Of a stretch of 64,000 bases of DNA, positions 53,151 through 62,700 are shown piece after piece. The position numbers and the translations under genes are program-made. How positions within the stretch are numbered: position 1 is the first letter of the stretch; the number at the start of each line of letters is the position of its first letter. Source of the DNA: Kytococcus schroeteri (GTDB taxonomy: Bacteria > Actinomycetota > Actinomycetes > Actinomycetales > Dermatophilaceae); the NCBI RefSeq assembly GCF_042433515.1, contig NZ_JBHLVH010000028.1, positions 1 through 64,000 on the forward strand, written 5' to 3'. The notes below the pieces were generated by a model. The model was given only the letters and a program-made list of their open reading frames with translations, made no database searches and was not told the origin of the DNA.

Positions 53151-53233
53151 ACGGGGGCCGCCCCGGGTGGGCGGCCCCCGTCACTGCACCACCGCATCGG
53201 CAGAACAGGGTGGTCGGCCCACGTGGGCCGACC
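53151..53233 (-). terminator. Tandem hairpins downstream of the APC permease gene
   Basis: The first hairpin met by the minus-strand transcript, 53212-53233, is a perfect 22-base palindrome whose outer eight bases (GGTCGGCC/GGCCGACC) can pair around CACGTG. The second, 53151-53163 with 53169-53181, is a perfect 13-bp stem around CGGGT. Both lie between the permease stop (53240) and the nuclease start (53049). Confidence 0.7.
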
Positions 53234-53239
53234 GGCCGA

Positions 53240-54685
53240 TCAGGTGAGGTCCTCCGGGTGACGCAGACGGGTCGGCTTGGCGTACAGCGCCCGGTTGAGG
53301 AACCAGGTCAGCGCCCACGCCACCACGGCGATGACGACCAACCACCCGGCGATGACGTACTGCTCGGTGTCGCGACCGGTCCACGGACCCACCATGTAGG
53401 CACACGCGATGGCGCCCACCCACGGGATCCAGGTGGGGGCCTTGAAGTAGTCGTGGTCGATCTCGTGGTCCCGCTTGCGCAGCACGATGCAGGCGACGTT
53501 CACCAGGGCGAACACGGCCAGCAGCAGCAGCGCGGTGGTCCCGCCCAGAGCGGAGACCTTGCCGACGAAGGTGATCAGGCCGACGGCCAGCAGGGTGGTC
53601 ACGATGATGGCAACCCACGGCGAACGACGGCCGCTGTGAACCAGCGCCAGCGGGCGCGGGAGGACGTCCTGCTTGGCCATGCCGTACAGCAGGCGGGAGG
53701 CCATGAGCATGTTGATGACCGCGGTGTTGGCCACGGCGAACATGGCGATGAACGGGTAGAAGGTGTCGATCGGCAGGTTCGGGGCGCCGGCCTGGACCAC
53801 CTTGAGCAGCGGGGTGTCCCCCTCGCCCAGCTCACCCACCGGCACCAGGGCCACGGCGGTGACCGAGACCAGCACGTAGATCGCCGCGGTGATGACCAGA
53901 CCGGTGAACATGATGCGCGGGAAGGTCTTGATCGGGTCCTTGGTCTCCTCGGCCATGTTCACCGAGTCCTCGAAGCCGACCATGGCGAAGAAGGCCAACG
54001 ACGTGCCGGCGGTGACGGCGAGGAACGCGTTCTTGTCGCCGCTGGTCTCGAACATCATCGCGCGGGAGAAGTCGACCGGGGCGTCCGAGCCGCCCATGAC
54101 AGCCCACAGGCCCACGAAGATCACCAGCAGCAGACCTGACAGCTCGACGCAGGTGAGCACCACGTTGAGCATGACCGACTCGGCCACGCCCCGGAAGTTG
54201 ATGAGGGCCACCAGCAGCATGAAGGCCACGGCCAGCAGGAGCACCGGCAGGGAGTCCGAGGCCCAGTCCGCACCGAGGCCGGCCGAGAGGTTGGACGCGA
54301 AGGCCTTGGCTGCGGTGGAGGCCGAGGTGATGCCCGAGGCCATCACCAGGAAGGTCACCATGAAGGTGAGGAACTGGATGCCGAAGGCCTGGTGGATGAA
54401 GTTGGCCGCACCACCGGCGTGCGGGTACTTGGTGATGAGCTCGAGGTAGGCGAAGGCGGTGATGATGGCGATCGCGAAGGCGATGACGAACGGCACCCAG
54501 ACCGCGCCGCCCACCTCGTGGGCCACCTTGCCGGTGATGGCGTAGATGCCGGTGCCCAGGATGTCACCGATGATGAACAGCAGCAGGAGCTTGGGGCCCA
54601 GGACCCGCTTCAGCTCGGGTTCGCCCCCGGAAGGGGCTGCCGAGCCGTCCGGGACCGGGGACGTCTGCGAGGTGGCGGTACTCAT
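53240..54685 (-). CDS. APC-family amino acid permease
   Basis: A 481-residue transporter with about 12 membrane helices. The first-helix motif FIIGDILGTGIYAITG carries the conserved glycines that bind the amino-acid backbone. YPHAGGAANFIHQAFG follows helix 2-3, and FFAMVGFEDSVNMAEETKDP lies at the conserved helix 6-7 region. The N-terminal 25 residues are polar. The substrate is not predictable, but similarity of motifs is to basic or branched amino-acid APC carriers. It stands alone between terminators, on the strand opposite atoE. Confidence 0.88.
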   Translation of the reverse strand: MSTATSQTSPVPDGSAAPSGGEPELKRVLGPKLLLLFIIGDILGTGIYAITGKVAHEVGGAVWVPFVIAFAIAIITAFAYLELITKYPHAGGAANFIHQAFGIQFLTFMVTFLVMASGITSASTAAKAFASNLSAGLGADWASDSLPVLLLAVAFMLLVALINFRGVAESVMLNVVLTCVELSGLLLVIFVGLWAVMGGSDAPVDFSRAMMFETSGDKNAFLAVTAGTSLAFFAMVGFEDSVNMAEETKDPIKTFPRIMFTGLVITAAIYVLVSVTAVALVPVGELGEGDTPLLKVVQAGAPNLPIDTFYPFIAMFAVANTAVINMLMASRLLYGMAKQDVLPRPLALVHSGRRSPWVAIIVTTLLAVGLITFVGKVSALGGTTALLLLAVFALVNVACIVLRKRDHEIDHDYFKAPTWIPWVGAIACAYMVGPWTGRDTEQYVIAGWLVVIAVVAWALTWFLNRALYAKPTRLRHPEDLT

Positions 54686-54766
54686 GGACCATATGGTGCG
54701 GCATCGCGTGTGACTGGCACCACGCCGACACGCATTTCGTTGCCAGAGCGAGACCTCCGGCCACCA

Positions 54767-54792
54767 CCGGCCACTCGACGCGAGGTGGCCGG
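54767..54792 (-). terminator. Terminator hairpin downstream of parE
   Basis: CCGGCCACTCG (54767-54777) pairs with CGAGGTGGCCGG (54781-54792) with a single bulged G around ACG, within 10 bases of the parE stop on the minus strand. Confidence 0.6.
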
Positions 54793-54797
54793 CCCCT

Positions 54798-56930
54798 TCA
54801 GGCGTCGATGCGCTCGGCGTCCAGCTGCGCGGCGTTGCTCACGATGAACTCCTTGCGCGGGGCCACCTCGTTGCCCATGAGCAGGGTGAAGATGCGCTCG
54901 CCGGCCTCCACGTCCGCCATCGTCACGCGGCGCAGGGTGCGGTGGGCCGGGTCCATGGTGGTCTCGGCCAGCTGGTCGGCGTCCATCTCGCCCAGGCCCT
55001 TGTAGCGCTGCAGCGGGTCCTTGAGCGTGCGCCCGTTCTTGCGCAGGCGCGCCAGCTCCCTGTGGAGCTGGGCCTCGGAGTAGGTGTACACGTAGTCGTT
55101 GGCCCTGCCTCGGTTCACCACCTCGATGCGGTGCAGCGGCGGCACCGCGGCGTAGACCCGCCCGGCGTCGACCAGGGGCCGCATGTAGCGGAAGAACAGG
55201 GTGAGCAGCAGGGTGCGGATGTGGGCGCCGTCCACGTCGGCGTCGGTCATGATGATGACCTTGCCGTAGCGGGAGGCCTCGAGGTCGAAGCTGCGGCCCG
55301 AGCCGGCCCCGATGCTCTGGATGATGGCCGCGCACTCCTCGTTGTTCAGCATGTCGGCCACCGAGGCCTTCTGCGTGTTGAGGATCTTGCCGCGGATGGG
55401 CAGCAGGGCCTGGAAGTCGCTCTGGCGCGCCAGCTTGGCGGTGCCCAGGGCCGAGTCGCCCTCCACGATGAACAGCTCGCTGCCCTCGGTGTCGGTGGAC
55501 CGGCAGTCCACCAGCTTGGTGGGCAGCGAGGAGGTCTCCAGCGCGTTCTTGCGGCGCTGCGTCTCCTTGTGCATGCGCGCCGAGACGCGGGACCTCATCT
55601 CCGCGACGATCTTCTCCAGCACGGCCGCGGACTGTTGCTTCTGCCCGCGGGCGGTGCTCGTGAGCAGCGCCGTGAGTTCGGTCTCCACCACCTTGGACAC
55701 GATGCTGCGCACTGCCGAGGTGCCCAGCACCTCCTTGGTCTGCCCCTCGAACTGCGGCTCGGCCAGACGCACGGTCACCACCGCGGTGAGGCCCGCCAGC
55801 ACGTCGTCCTTCTCGATCTTGTCCTTGCCCGGCTTGAGCTTGCGGGAGTTGGCCTCCACCTGCTTGCGCACCACCTTGAGCAGCGCGGCCTCGAAACCGG
55901 ACACGTGGGTGCCGCCCTTGGGCGTGGCGATGATGTTGACGAACGAGCGCTCCACCGTGTCGTACCCGGTGCCCCAGCGCAGCGCGACGTCCACCTCGCA
56001 GTCGCGCTCCACCTCGGTGGGCACCATGTGGCCGGCGTCGTCGAGCACCGGCACGGTCTCGGTGAAGGTGCCGGTGCCCTGCAGGCGCCAGGTGTCGGTC
56101 ACCGCCTCGTCGGCCGCCAGGTACTCGGCGAACTCGGTGATGCCCCCCTCGTGGAGGAAGGTCTCGGTGTGGGTGCCGTTCTCCCCCGGCGTGCCCGGGA
56201 TGCGGCGCTTGTCGGTGATGCTGATGCGCAGGCCGGGCACCAGGAAGGAGGTCTGGCGGGCTCGGTCGGTGAGCTGCCGGTAGGAGAACTCCGCGTCGGC
56301 CAGGAAGATCTGCGGGTCGGCCCAGTAGCGCACGCGCGTGCCGGTGACGCCGCGCTTGACCGTGCCGGCCTTCCGCAGCTCGCTGCCGGTGGTGAACGGT
56401 TCGAAGGTGCTGCTCGGCGAGGGGCCCGAGGCGTCGTCGGCGAAGACGCCCGGCTCACCGCGGCGGAAGCTCATGCCCCAGGTGGTGCCGGCGCGGTCCA
56501 CCTGCACGTCCAGGCGGGAACTCAGGGCGTTGACCACGCTGGCACCCACGCCGTGCAGACCACCGGATGCGGTGTACGAGCCGCCGCCGAACTTCCCGCC
56601 GGCGTGCAACTTGGTGTAGACGAGCTCCACGCCCGTCAGGCCGGTGCGGGGCTCCACGTCCACCGGCACGCCACGGCCGTCGTCGGCCACCTCCACCGAG
56701 CCGTCGGCGTGGAGGGTGACGTCCACGCCGGTGGCGAAGCCGCCGAGGGCCTCGTCCACGGAGTTGTCGATGATCTCCCACAGGCAGTGCATGAGGCCCC
56801 GGGAGTCGGTGGAGCCGATGTACATGCCGGGCCGCTTGCGCACCGCCTCGAGGCCCTCGAGCACCTGGAGGTGCCGGGCGTCGTAGCCGGTGCTGCTGGT
56901 GGTCGAGGCCTTGGCAGTGCGGGGATTCAC
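54798..56930 (-). CDS. parE: DNA topoisomerase IV subunit B (ParE, GyrB family)
   Basis: The ATPase subunit of the ParC partner, 710 residues. The GHKL ATP site shows EIIDNSVDEALGG, DDGRGVPVD and GGLHGVGASVVNALS. The transducer follows, and the TOPRIM metal site has EGDSALG (about 475) and DADVDGAHIRTLLLTLFFR, with the conserved LQRYKGLGEMDADQL near the end. Length and the ARHLQVLEGLEAVRKRPGMYIGS start fit actinobacterial ParE/GyrB2. The GTG at 56930 is the closest start to the homology. It runs opposite to parC and 7.7 kb away; the genes are more often close together. Confidence 0.9.
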   Translation of the reverse strand: MNPRTAKASTTSSTGYDARHLQVLEGLEAVRKRPGMYIGSTDSRGLMHCLWEIIDNSVDEALGGFATGVDVTLHADGSVEVADDGRGVPVDVEPRTGLTGVELVYTKLHAGGKFGGGSYTASGGLHGVGASVVNALSSRLDVQVDRAGTTWGMSFRRGEPGVFADDASGPSPSSTFEPFTTGSELRKAGTVKRGVTGTRVRYWADPQIFLADAEFSYRQLTDRARQTSFLVPGLRISITDKRRIPGTPGENGTHTETFLHEGGITEFAEYLAADEAVTDTWRLQGTGTFTETVPVLDDAGHMVPTEVERDCEVDVALRWGTGYDTVERSFVNIIATPKGGTHVSGFEAALLKVVRKQVEANSRKLKPGKDKIEKDDVLAGLTAVVTVRLAEPQFEGQTKEVLGTSAVRSIVSKVVETELTALLTSTARGQKQQSAAVLEKIVAEMRSRVSARMHKETQRRKNALETSSLPTKLVDCRSTDTEGSELFIVEGDSALGTAKLARQSDFQALLPIRGKILNTQKASVADMLNNEECAAIIQSIGAGSGRSFDLEASRYGKVIIMTDADVDGAHIRTLLLTLFFRYMRPLVDAGRVYAAVPPLHRIEVVNRGRANDYVYTYSEAQLHRELARLRKNGRTLKDPLQRYKGLGEMDADQLAETTMDPAHRTLRRVTMADVEAGERIFTLLMGNEVAPRKEFIVSNAAQLDAERIDA

Positions 56931-56988
56931 GGGGCCAAACCTAGGTGACGCCACCGACAGCCTCGTGAGGCGGTGGGGCGTGTCCGCC

Positions 56989-57489
56989 TCAGAACAGGGC
57001 GGGCAGCACCAGGCTCGCCAGCCAGGTGCCGGCGATGAGCATGCCGGCAAGCAGCTCGATGAGGATGCTGGTGCCCACGGCCTTGAGCGCGTGCAGGGTG
57101 GCCTGCCAGGGGGTGAGCCCACCGGACGAGCCGCGCAGGGCCTGGGCGAGGAAGACACCGCCCACGAAGCCCACGAACAGGCCCACGACGGGGATCACGA
57201 AGAAGCCCACGATGCCGCCGAGCACGCCGACCAGCAGCGTGGAGGTGCGGATGCCGGCGGCCTTCATGCGGCGGCCGGGCACCAGGTACTGCACCACCGT
57301 GGCGGTGCCGGCCAGCACGGTGGCGATGCCGAGCACCCACCACGCGGCGGTGGACTGGACCGCCAGCGCCCACACCAGGGTGGAGGCCCACACCACCACC
57401 AGGCCGGGCAGCACGAGCAGCGCGCTGCCGACGAGGCCGACCAGCATGGCGGCGCCGACGAGGACGGCGAGCAGGACGGTCCAGTCCAT
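56989..57489 (-). CDS. DUF456 family membrane protein
   Basis: A 166-residue protein with four or five hydrophobic segments and the glycine-rich pattern of DUF456: VGLVGSALLVLPGLVVVW at the start, GRRMKAAGIRTSTLLVGVLGGIVGFFVIPVVGLFVGFVGGVFLA in the middle (about 72-115), and a last helix after LHALKAVGTSILIELLAG. Function unknown. The DUF7455 gene is five bases upstream on the same strand, suggesting one transcript. Confidence 0.85.
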   Translation of the reverse strand: MDWTVLLAVLVGAAMLVGLVGSALLVLPGLVVVWASTLVWALAVQSTAAWWVLGIATVLAGTATVVQYLVPGRRMKAAGIRTSTLLVGVLGGIVGFFVIPVVGLFVGFVGGVFLAQALRGSSGGLTPWQATLHALKAVGTSILIELLAGMLIAGTWLASLVLPALF

Positions 57490-57494
57490 GGGCG

Positions 57495-57707
57495 TCAGCC
57501 GTGCAGCAGGTGCGTCTCGTCGAGCACCTCGACGTCCGCGCGGTCCTGCAGGGCGGGCAGGTGCTCCTGGCCGTGGTGGGCGCAGAAGTGCAGCGGGGAG
57601 CCGGCGAGGGTGACGCGCACGTAGGCGCGGGCGCCGCAGCGGTCGCAGCGGTCGGCGGCGGTCAGGACGGGGGCGACGGCAGTCTCCACGAGTACCTCCT
57701 GGGTCAT
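57495..57707 (-). CDS. DUF7455-type small zinc-ribbon-like protein
   Basis: A 70-residue protein with the actinobacterial pattern LTAADRCDRCGARAYVRV (CxxC near residues 21-24), SPLHFCAHH (Cys and two His) and a final LPALQDRADVEVLDE. The four ligands suggest a single zinc site. The ATG at 57707 begins the conserved region; longer readings of the frame have no similarity. Commonly found beside DUF456 or topoisomerase genes; role unknown. Confidence 0.8.
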   Translation of the reverse strand: MTQEVLVETAVAPVLTAADRCDRCGARAYVRVTLAGSPLHFCAHHGQEHLPALQDRADVEVLDETHLLHG

Positions 57708-57823
57708 GGCTGCTGTGTCAGCAGGTCGTTCCGGGTCCCCGGGTGCGGGGTCCGTGCCCGTGCCAACAGGGGGCGGGGCCGGGACGTTCCGGGTTTCGCC
57801 GTGGGCGCAATCGGCCGGGTGCG

Positions 57824-58516
57824 TCAGCGGCCGCGCTCGTCGCGCCGGGCGTCCCAGCGGCGCTCGAGCCGCTGCATGAAGGACCCCTGGGTGGCCCGGG
57901 CACGGCCGGGAGTGCCGGCACGGCCGCTGACAACGGACCCCCCGGCGCGACCGGGGAGACCGTCCACCCGGGACCCGGTGACCCGTCGGCCGCCGTCCCA
58001 GACGCTGCCCGGGCGGTCCCGCCCGAAGGGGTCGCGCCCGAGGAGGCCACGCGGCGCGCCCGGGTCGGGCCGCGCAGGGGCCTGACGGTGCTCCCCCCAC
58101 GAGGAGCGGGAGGAGTTGCCGGGCATGCGCATCCACAGCGCGGCCGCGATGACGAGCAGCGCAAAACCCCCGACCCCCACCCACGGCAGCCGGGCCCAGG
58201 CGGCCAGTGCGTACAGCCCGATGGCCACGGTCACCACGAGCAGGCCCACCACCAGGCGTCCGGCACGGGAACGGCGACCGGTGGGGCGGGCGGAGGGGCC
58301 GTCGAGGGGGCGGGCACCGGTCGGCGGGGCGTCCTCGTCCAAGGGCGGGGCCGCCGCGGTGGCGCGACCGGCGAACACGGCGAACAGGTCGGCCTCGTGG
58401 GAGTCCCGGCGAGCGGTTCGCTCGACCTCGGGCATGTGGGAGTGGTCGCCGTCCTCCACCAGCAGGGACTGCTCCAGGGCGTCCAGTCGGCTCTGCTCGT
58501 CTTCCGACAGGGCCAT
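57824..58516 (-). CDS. DUF3040 family membrane protein
   Basis: A 230-residue protein with the DUF3040 start MALSEDEQSRLDALEQSLL, then a charged stretch (HMPEVERTARRD), a Pro-rich region, two transmembrane helices at about 92-112 and 115-132, and a long Arg/Pro/Gly cytoplasmic tail ending RLERRWDARRDERGR. The usual DUF3040 protein is about 120 residues; the extended linker and tail make this one larger. The ATG at 58516 has GGAGG six bases upstream. Function unknown, though the family often lies near cell-wall and division genes. Confidence 0.85.
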   Translation of the reverse strand: MALSEDEQSRLDALEQSLLVEDGDHSHMPEVERTARRDSHEADLFAVFAGRATAAAPPLDEDAPPTGARPLDGPSARPTGRRSRAGRLVVGLLVVTVAIGLYALAAWARLPWVGVGGFALLVIAAALWMRMPGNSSRSSWGEHRQAPARPDPGAPRGLLGRDPFGRDRPGSVWDGGRRVTGSRVDGLPGRAGGSVVSGRAGTPGRARATQGSFMQRLERRWDARRDERGR

Positions 58517-58608
58517 CGGCCACCTCCAGCTCCGGTCCACGACCTCACGGATCCGTCGACGGCTCCCGACGCACGCCGCGGTCCGTCCAGTCTACGCATG
58601 CGCACGGC

Positions 58609-59778
58609 TCACCGACCGGCCCCGGAGAGCAGGCTGGCCGGCCGCACGATGCCGGCCCCGAACCGGGCACTGGCCCGGTCCACCGCCACGTCGGCCTCGC
58701 GCCACCCGACCTCCGGCTCGTCCAGCATCGCCTGCCGGGGGGTGCTCTCGGCGGGGGTGAGCCCGGAGAGCACCACCCGCACCATGCGCACGCGGGCACG
58801 CTGCAGGCCCAGGGACCGGAAGGCGACCAGGGCCGCCTCGTGCACCTCCCGGCTCACGTCGGTGGGGCGGCGCAGGGTGGTGGAGCGCTGCACGGTGGTG
58901 AAGTCCGCGAAGCGCACCGTCACCTGCACGGTGCGGCCCACCGACCCGGCCGCACGCGCCCGGGCGGCCACCCGGTCGGAGAGCAGCAGCAGCCGGGTCT
59001 CCACCTGGCGGGGGTCGTCGACGTCGTGGTCGAAGGTCTGGCCGTTGCCGATGGTCTTCTCGGCCACCACCGGGCGCACCCGGGCCGGGTCACGGCCCCA
59101 CGCCCGCTCGGCCAGGGCGGCCCCGGCGTGGTGGCCGACGATCCGCTGGAGGGTGGGCACCGGCGTGTGGGCCACCTGCCCCACCGTGGTCAGACCGAAC
59201 CGGGCCAGTTGCTCGGCGGTGCGCTCCCCCACGCCCCACAGCACGCCCACGTCCAGCGGGTGGAGGAAGGGCACGACCTCGGCCGGGGTGACCTCGCGGA
59301 CACCGTCCGGCTTGGCCTGGCCGGAGGCCACCTTGGCCACGAAGGGGTTGGGGCCGATGCCGACCGAGCAGGTGATCTGCTGCTCGGCGAGCACGGTGCG
59401 GCGGATCCACTCGGCCACCTGCTGGGGCGTCCCCCACCGACGGGCGGTGCCACCGAGGTCGAGGAAGGCCTCGTCCACCGAGGTGGGCTGCACCGTGTGG
59501 GTGACCTGGCGGAAGACCTCCATGACCGCCTCCGAGACCGCCGCGTACCGCTCGTGGTCGGGGCGCACCACGGTGGCCTGCGGGCACAGCCACCGGGCCC
59601 GGGCCATGGGCATGGCCGAGCGGACCCCGAAGGCCCGCGCCTCGTAGGTGGCCGAGAGCACCACCGACCGGTGGCCGCCACCCACCACCACGGGGTGGCC
59701 CCGCAGCTCGGGGCGGTCCACCAGGGCCACCGAGGCGTAGAAGGCGTCCATGTCCACGTGCAGCACCGCGCTCACCAT
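58609..59778 (-). CDS. dinB: DNA polymerase IV (Y family)
   Basis: A 389-residue translesion polymerase. Catalytic residues are present: HVDMDAFYASV (first Asp, about 9) and SVDEAFLDL (Asp/Glu, about 103-104). Fingers and thumb motifs (YEARAFGVRSAMPM, CSVGIGPNPFVAKVAS) and helix-hairpin-helix GVLWGVGERTAEQL are seen, ending with the little-finger domain. Being catalytically complete it is a true DinB, not an ImuB-like inactive homologue. It lacks an obvious C-terminal beta-clamp motif. Its ATG overlaps the end of dnaE2 by seven bases, so both are translated together. Confidence 0.93.
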   Translation of the reverse strand: MVSAVLHVDMDAFYASVALVDRPELRGHPVVVGGGHRSVVLSATYEARAFGVRSAMPMARARWLCPQATVVRPDHERYAAVSEAVMEVFRQVTHTVQPTSVDEAFLDLGGTARRWGTPQQVAEWIRRTVLAEQQITCSVGIGPNPFVAKVASGQAKPDGVREVTPAEVVPFLHPLDVGVLWGVGERTAEQLARFGLTTVGQVAHTPVPTLQRIVGHHAGAALAERAWGRDPARVRPVVAEKTIGNGQTFDHDVDDPRQVETRLLLLSDRVAARARAAGSVGRTVQVTVRFADFTTVQRSTTLRRPTDVSREVHEAALVAFRSLGLQRARVRMVRVVLSGLTPAESTPRQAMLDEPEVGWREADVAVDRASARFGAGIVRPASLLSGAGR

Positions 59779-62700
59779 CCCGAGCTCCCCGGGGAGCTGT
59801 GCCAGAGCTTGCGCGAGGGCATCCCGCCCGTCCCCGGCGCACCGGCGCGACCGGTCCGACCCGCCCCGGGCGCTCCTGCGGCCAGGCCCCCGACCGCGGG
59901 CCCGGCGGCGCCGACGTCGGCATAGGGCGACTGCCGGTAGCCCGAGGCGTGCACGAGCACCCGCCGCCCCAACGGTCCCTGGGCGGCCGCGGCCTCCTGC
60001 CCGGCCCGTGCCCGCTCGTGCTGCACGCGGTCCTGCTCCTCCCACGCGGCGAAGAGCCCGTCGACCCCGCCGGAACGGTGTGCCCCGGTCAGCTCCGAGA
60101 GCTCCCACGCCCCGGTGGCCCGCAGCGAGACGCCACGGGGGCCGGTGCGGCGCACCACGCCCCGCACCAGCAGGAACCACGACTGGAAGAGCACCTGCGC
60201 GTAGGGGCCCTGCACGTCCTCGAAGAAGGTGGCGTCGCTGGCCCCGGTGGGGTCGTTGAGGGTCACGAAGACCACCCGGCGGCCCGACCGGACCGGCGGG
60301 GTCTGCGTGGCCACGCGTACCCCGGCCACCAGCACCTCGGTGCCCGACCGCAGCCCCAGCAGGTCCCGGGCCGGCCGCGCACCGAGTGCCCGCAGGGTGG
60401 GCAGGTGCGGCTCCAGCACGTGGGCGGTGACGTCCATGCCCAGCACCTCCAACTCGTGGGCCACCTGCTCCTCCCGGGCCATCGGGGGAAGCCCGGCGTC
60501 CCCCACACCGCGGGGTGCGGGCAGGTCGAGCATCGGCTGGGTGCCGCGCTCGGCCGCGCGGCGGTCCTGCTCGGCCCGGTCCAGTGCCAGGCGGGCCCGA
60601 CGCCCCCGCGAGCGCGGCTCCCGCCACCGCTCCAGGTCCACCAGCTCCACCAGCAGGTCACGCCGCCGCTCGGGGGACGCGAAGGCGTCGAACGCCCCGG
60701 CCAGCACCATCCGCTCCACCAGCGGGCGGTCCACCCGGGCCCGGTGCCAGAAGTCGGCCAGCGAGGCGTACGGCTGCCCGGCCACGATCCGCCGCGCGTC
60801 GTCCTGCCCCAGGCCCTTCACCTCCGACAGGGCCACCCGCAGCCCCCACCGGCGGGCCCGGCGGCGCACCCGCTCCAGGGCCCGGTCGGGGTCCACCTCG
60901 GTGAGGGGGACGGACAGGTCGTCGTCGGGCTCCTCCTGCCCCACCGGCTCCACCCGGTAGCCCTCCCCGGAGGCGTTCACGTCGAGCCCCAGCACCGTCA
61001 CGCCCAGCTCGCGGGCGTCGTCGAGGATGAGCCGCTTGGGGTACATGCCCGGGTCGTGGGTGAGCACCCCGGCCATGAAGTGCGCCGGGTAGTGGGTCTT
61101 CAGCCAGGCCGACTGGTAGGTGGGCAGCGCGAACGCCGCCGCGTGCGCCTTGCAGAAGCCGAACGAGGCGAAGGCCGCCAGCACCTCCCAGATGCGGTCG
61201 GCCACCTCCCCGGTGAACCCTCGGGCCGCGGCCGCCGGGCGCCACCAGCGCTCCACCGCCTCACGCCCCTCGGCGGTGCCCATCGCGCGGCGGGCCTCGT
61301 CGGAGTGCGCCAGGTCCACCCCGGTGGTGGCGGTGATGACCTGCAGCACCTGCTCGTGGAAGACCACCACCCCCTCGGTGCTGCGCAGGTGCTCCTGGAG
61401 CGCCGGGTGCATGAGCAACGGCTCGGCCCACCCCTGCCGGGCGGCCAGGAAGGGCGTGATCATGTCCGACTTCACCGGACCCGGCCGGAACAGCGAGATG
61501 TCGATGATGACGTCCTCGAAGGTCCGCGGCCCGAACTTGCCCACCAGCTCCCGCTGCCCCGGCGACTCGATCTGGAAGCACCCCAGGGTGCGGGTGGAGC
61601 CGATGAGTCCGAAGGTCTCGGCGTCGTCGTGCGGCACCTGGGCCTCGTCGTCGAGGTCGATCCGCACCCCGTCGGTGGCCTCCACGAGGTCCAGGGCGTG
61701 GGCCATGGCCGACTGCATGCGGATGCCCAGCACGTCGAGCTTGAGCAGCCCCATGTCCTCCACGTCGTCCTTGTCGAACTGGCTCATGGGGAAGCCCAGC
61801 CAGCTGGCCTCCACCGGGGTGCGGTCGCGCAGGCCCAGGTTGGAGAGCACCACGCCGCAGGGGTGCAGGGCGATGTGGCGCGGCAACCCGTCGAGCCGCT
61901 CCACGAGGTCGAGCATCCGCTGCAGGCGCGGGGCGTCCAGCCCGGCGGCCCGCAGCTCGGGCAGGTCCCGCACCGCCGCCCGCGCGTCCCGGGCCCGCAC
62001 GTGCGGGAAGGCCTTGGCGATGGCGTCCACCTCCACCGGGGGCATGCCCAGCACGGCCCCCACGTCGCGCACGGCGTGGCGCACCCGGTAGGTCTCCATC
62101 ATCGAGACGCAGGTGACCCGGCCGTCGCCGAAACGCTCCAGGACCCGCTCATAGATCTCGGTGCGCCGGTCGGACTCCACGTCGATGTCGATGTCCGGCA
62201 GCTCGGCCCGCAGCGGCGAGCAGAAGCGCTCCATGAGCAGGTCGTGCCGCAGCGGGTCCACCCCGCTGATGCCCAGCAGCCGGTTCACCAGCGACCCGGC
62301 ACCCGACCCGCGGGCGGCCACCCGTCCCCCGGCCTCGCGGATGAGGTCGCACACCTGCGCCACGGTGAGGAAGTAGGTGGCGTACCCCAGCGCCCCGATG
62401 GTGGACAGCTCGTCCTCCAGCCGGTCGGCCGCCCGCCGCCGGGCCGCCCCCGGGTACAGCTCCTCCAGGGCCGTCCGGCAGCGTTGCACCAGTCCCGCCA
62501 TGGCGTCCTGCGCGTCGGCGAAGCCCAGCACCTCCGGCTCGGGCAGGTGCACCGACCCGATGCCCAGGTCGTCGCGGGCCGAGAGCCCGCACTCGACGGC
62601 CACCTCGCAGGTGGTGGCCAGCAGCCGGTCGGCCGCCCGCTCCAGCGGCCCGGGCCACGCCGCCCGCTCGGCGAGCCACCGGGCCACCCGCACCATCGTC

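Noticed and set aside
53050..53184. Longer start for the thermonuclease (437 residues)
   Set aside because: The extra N-terminus covers a terminator region and would bury the signal sequence; GTG at 53049 has a proper Shine-Dalgarno sequence.
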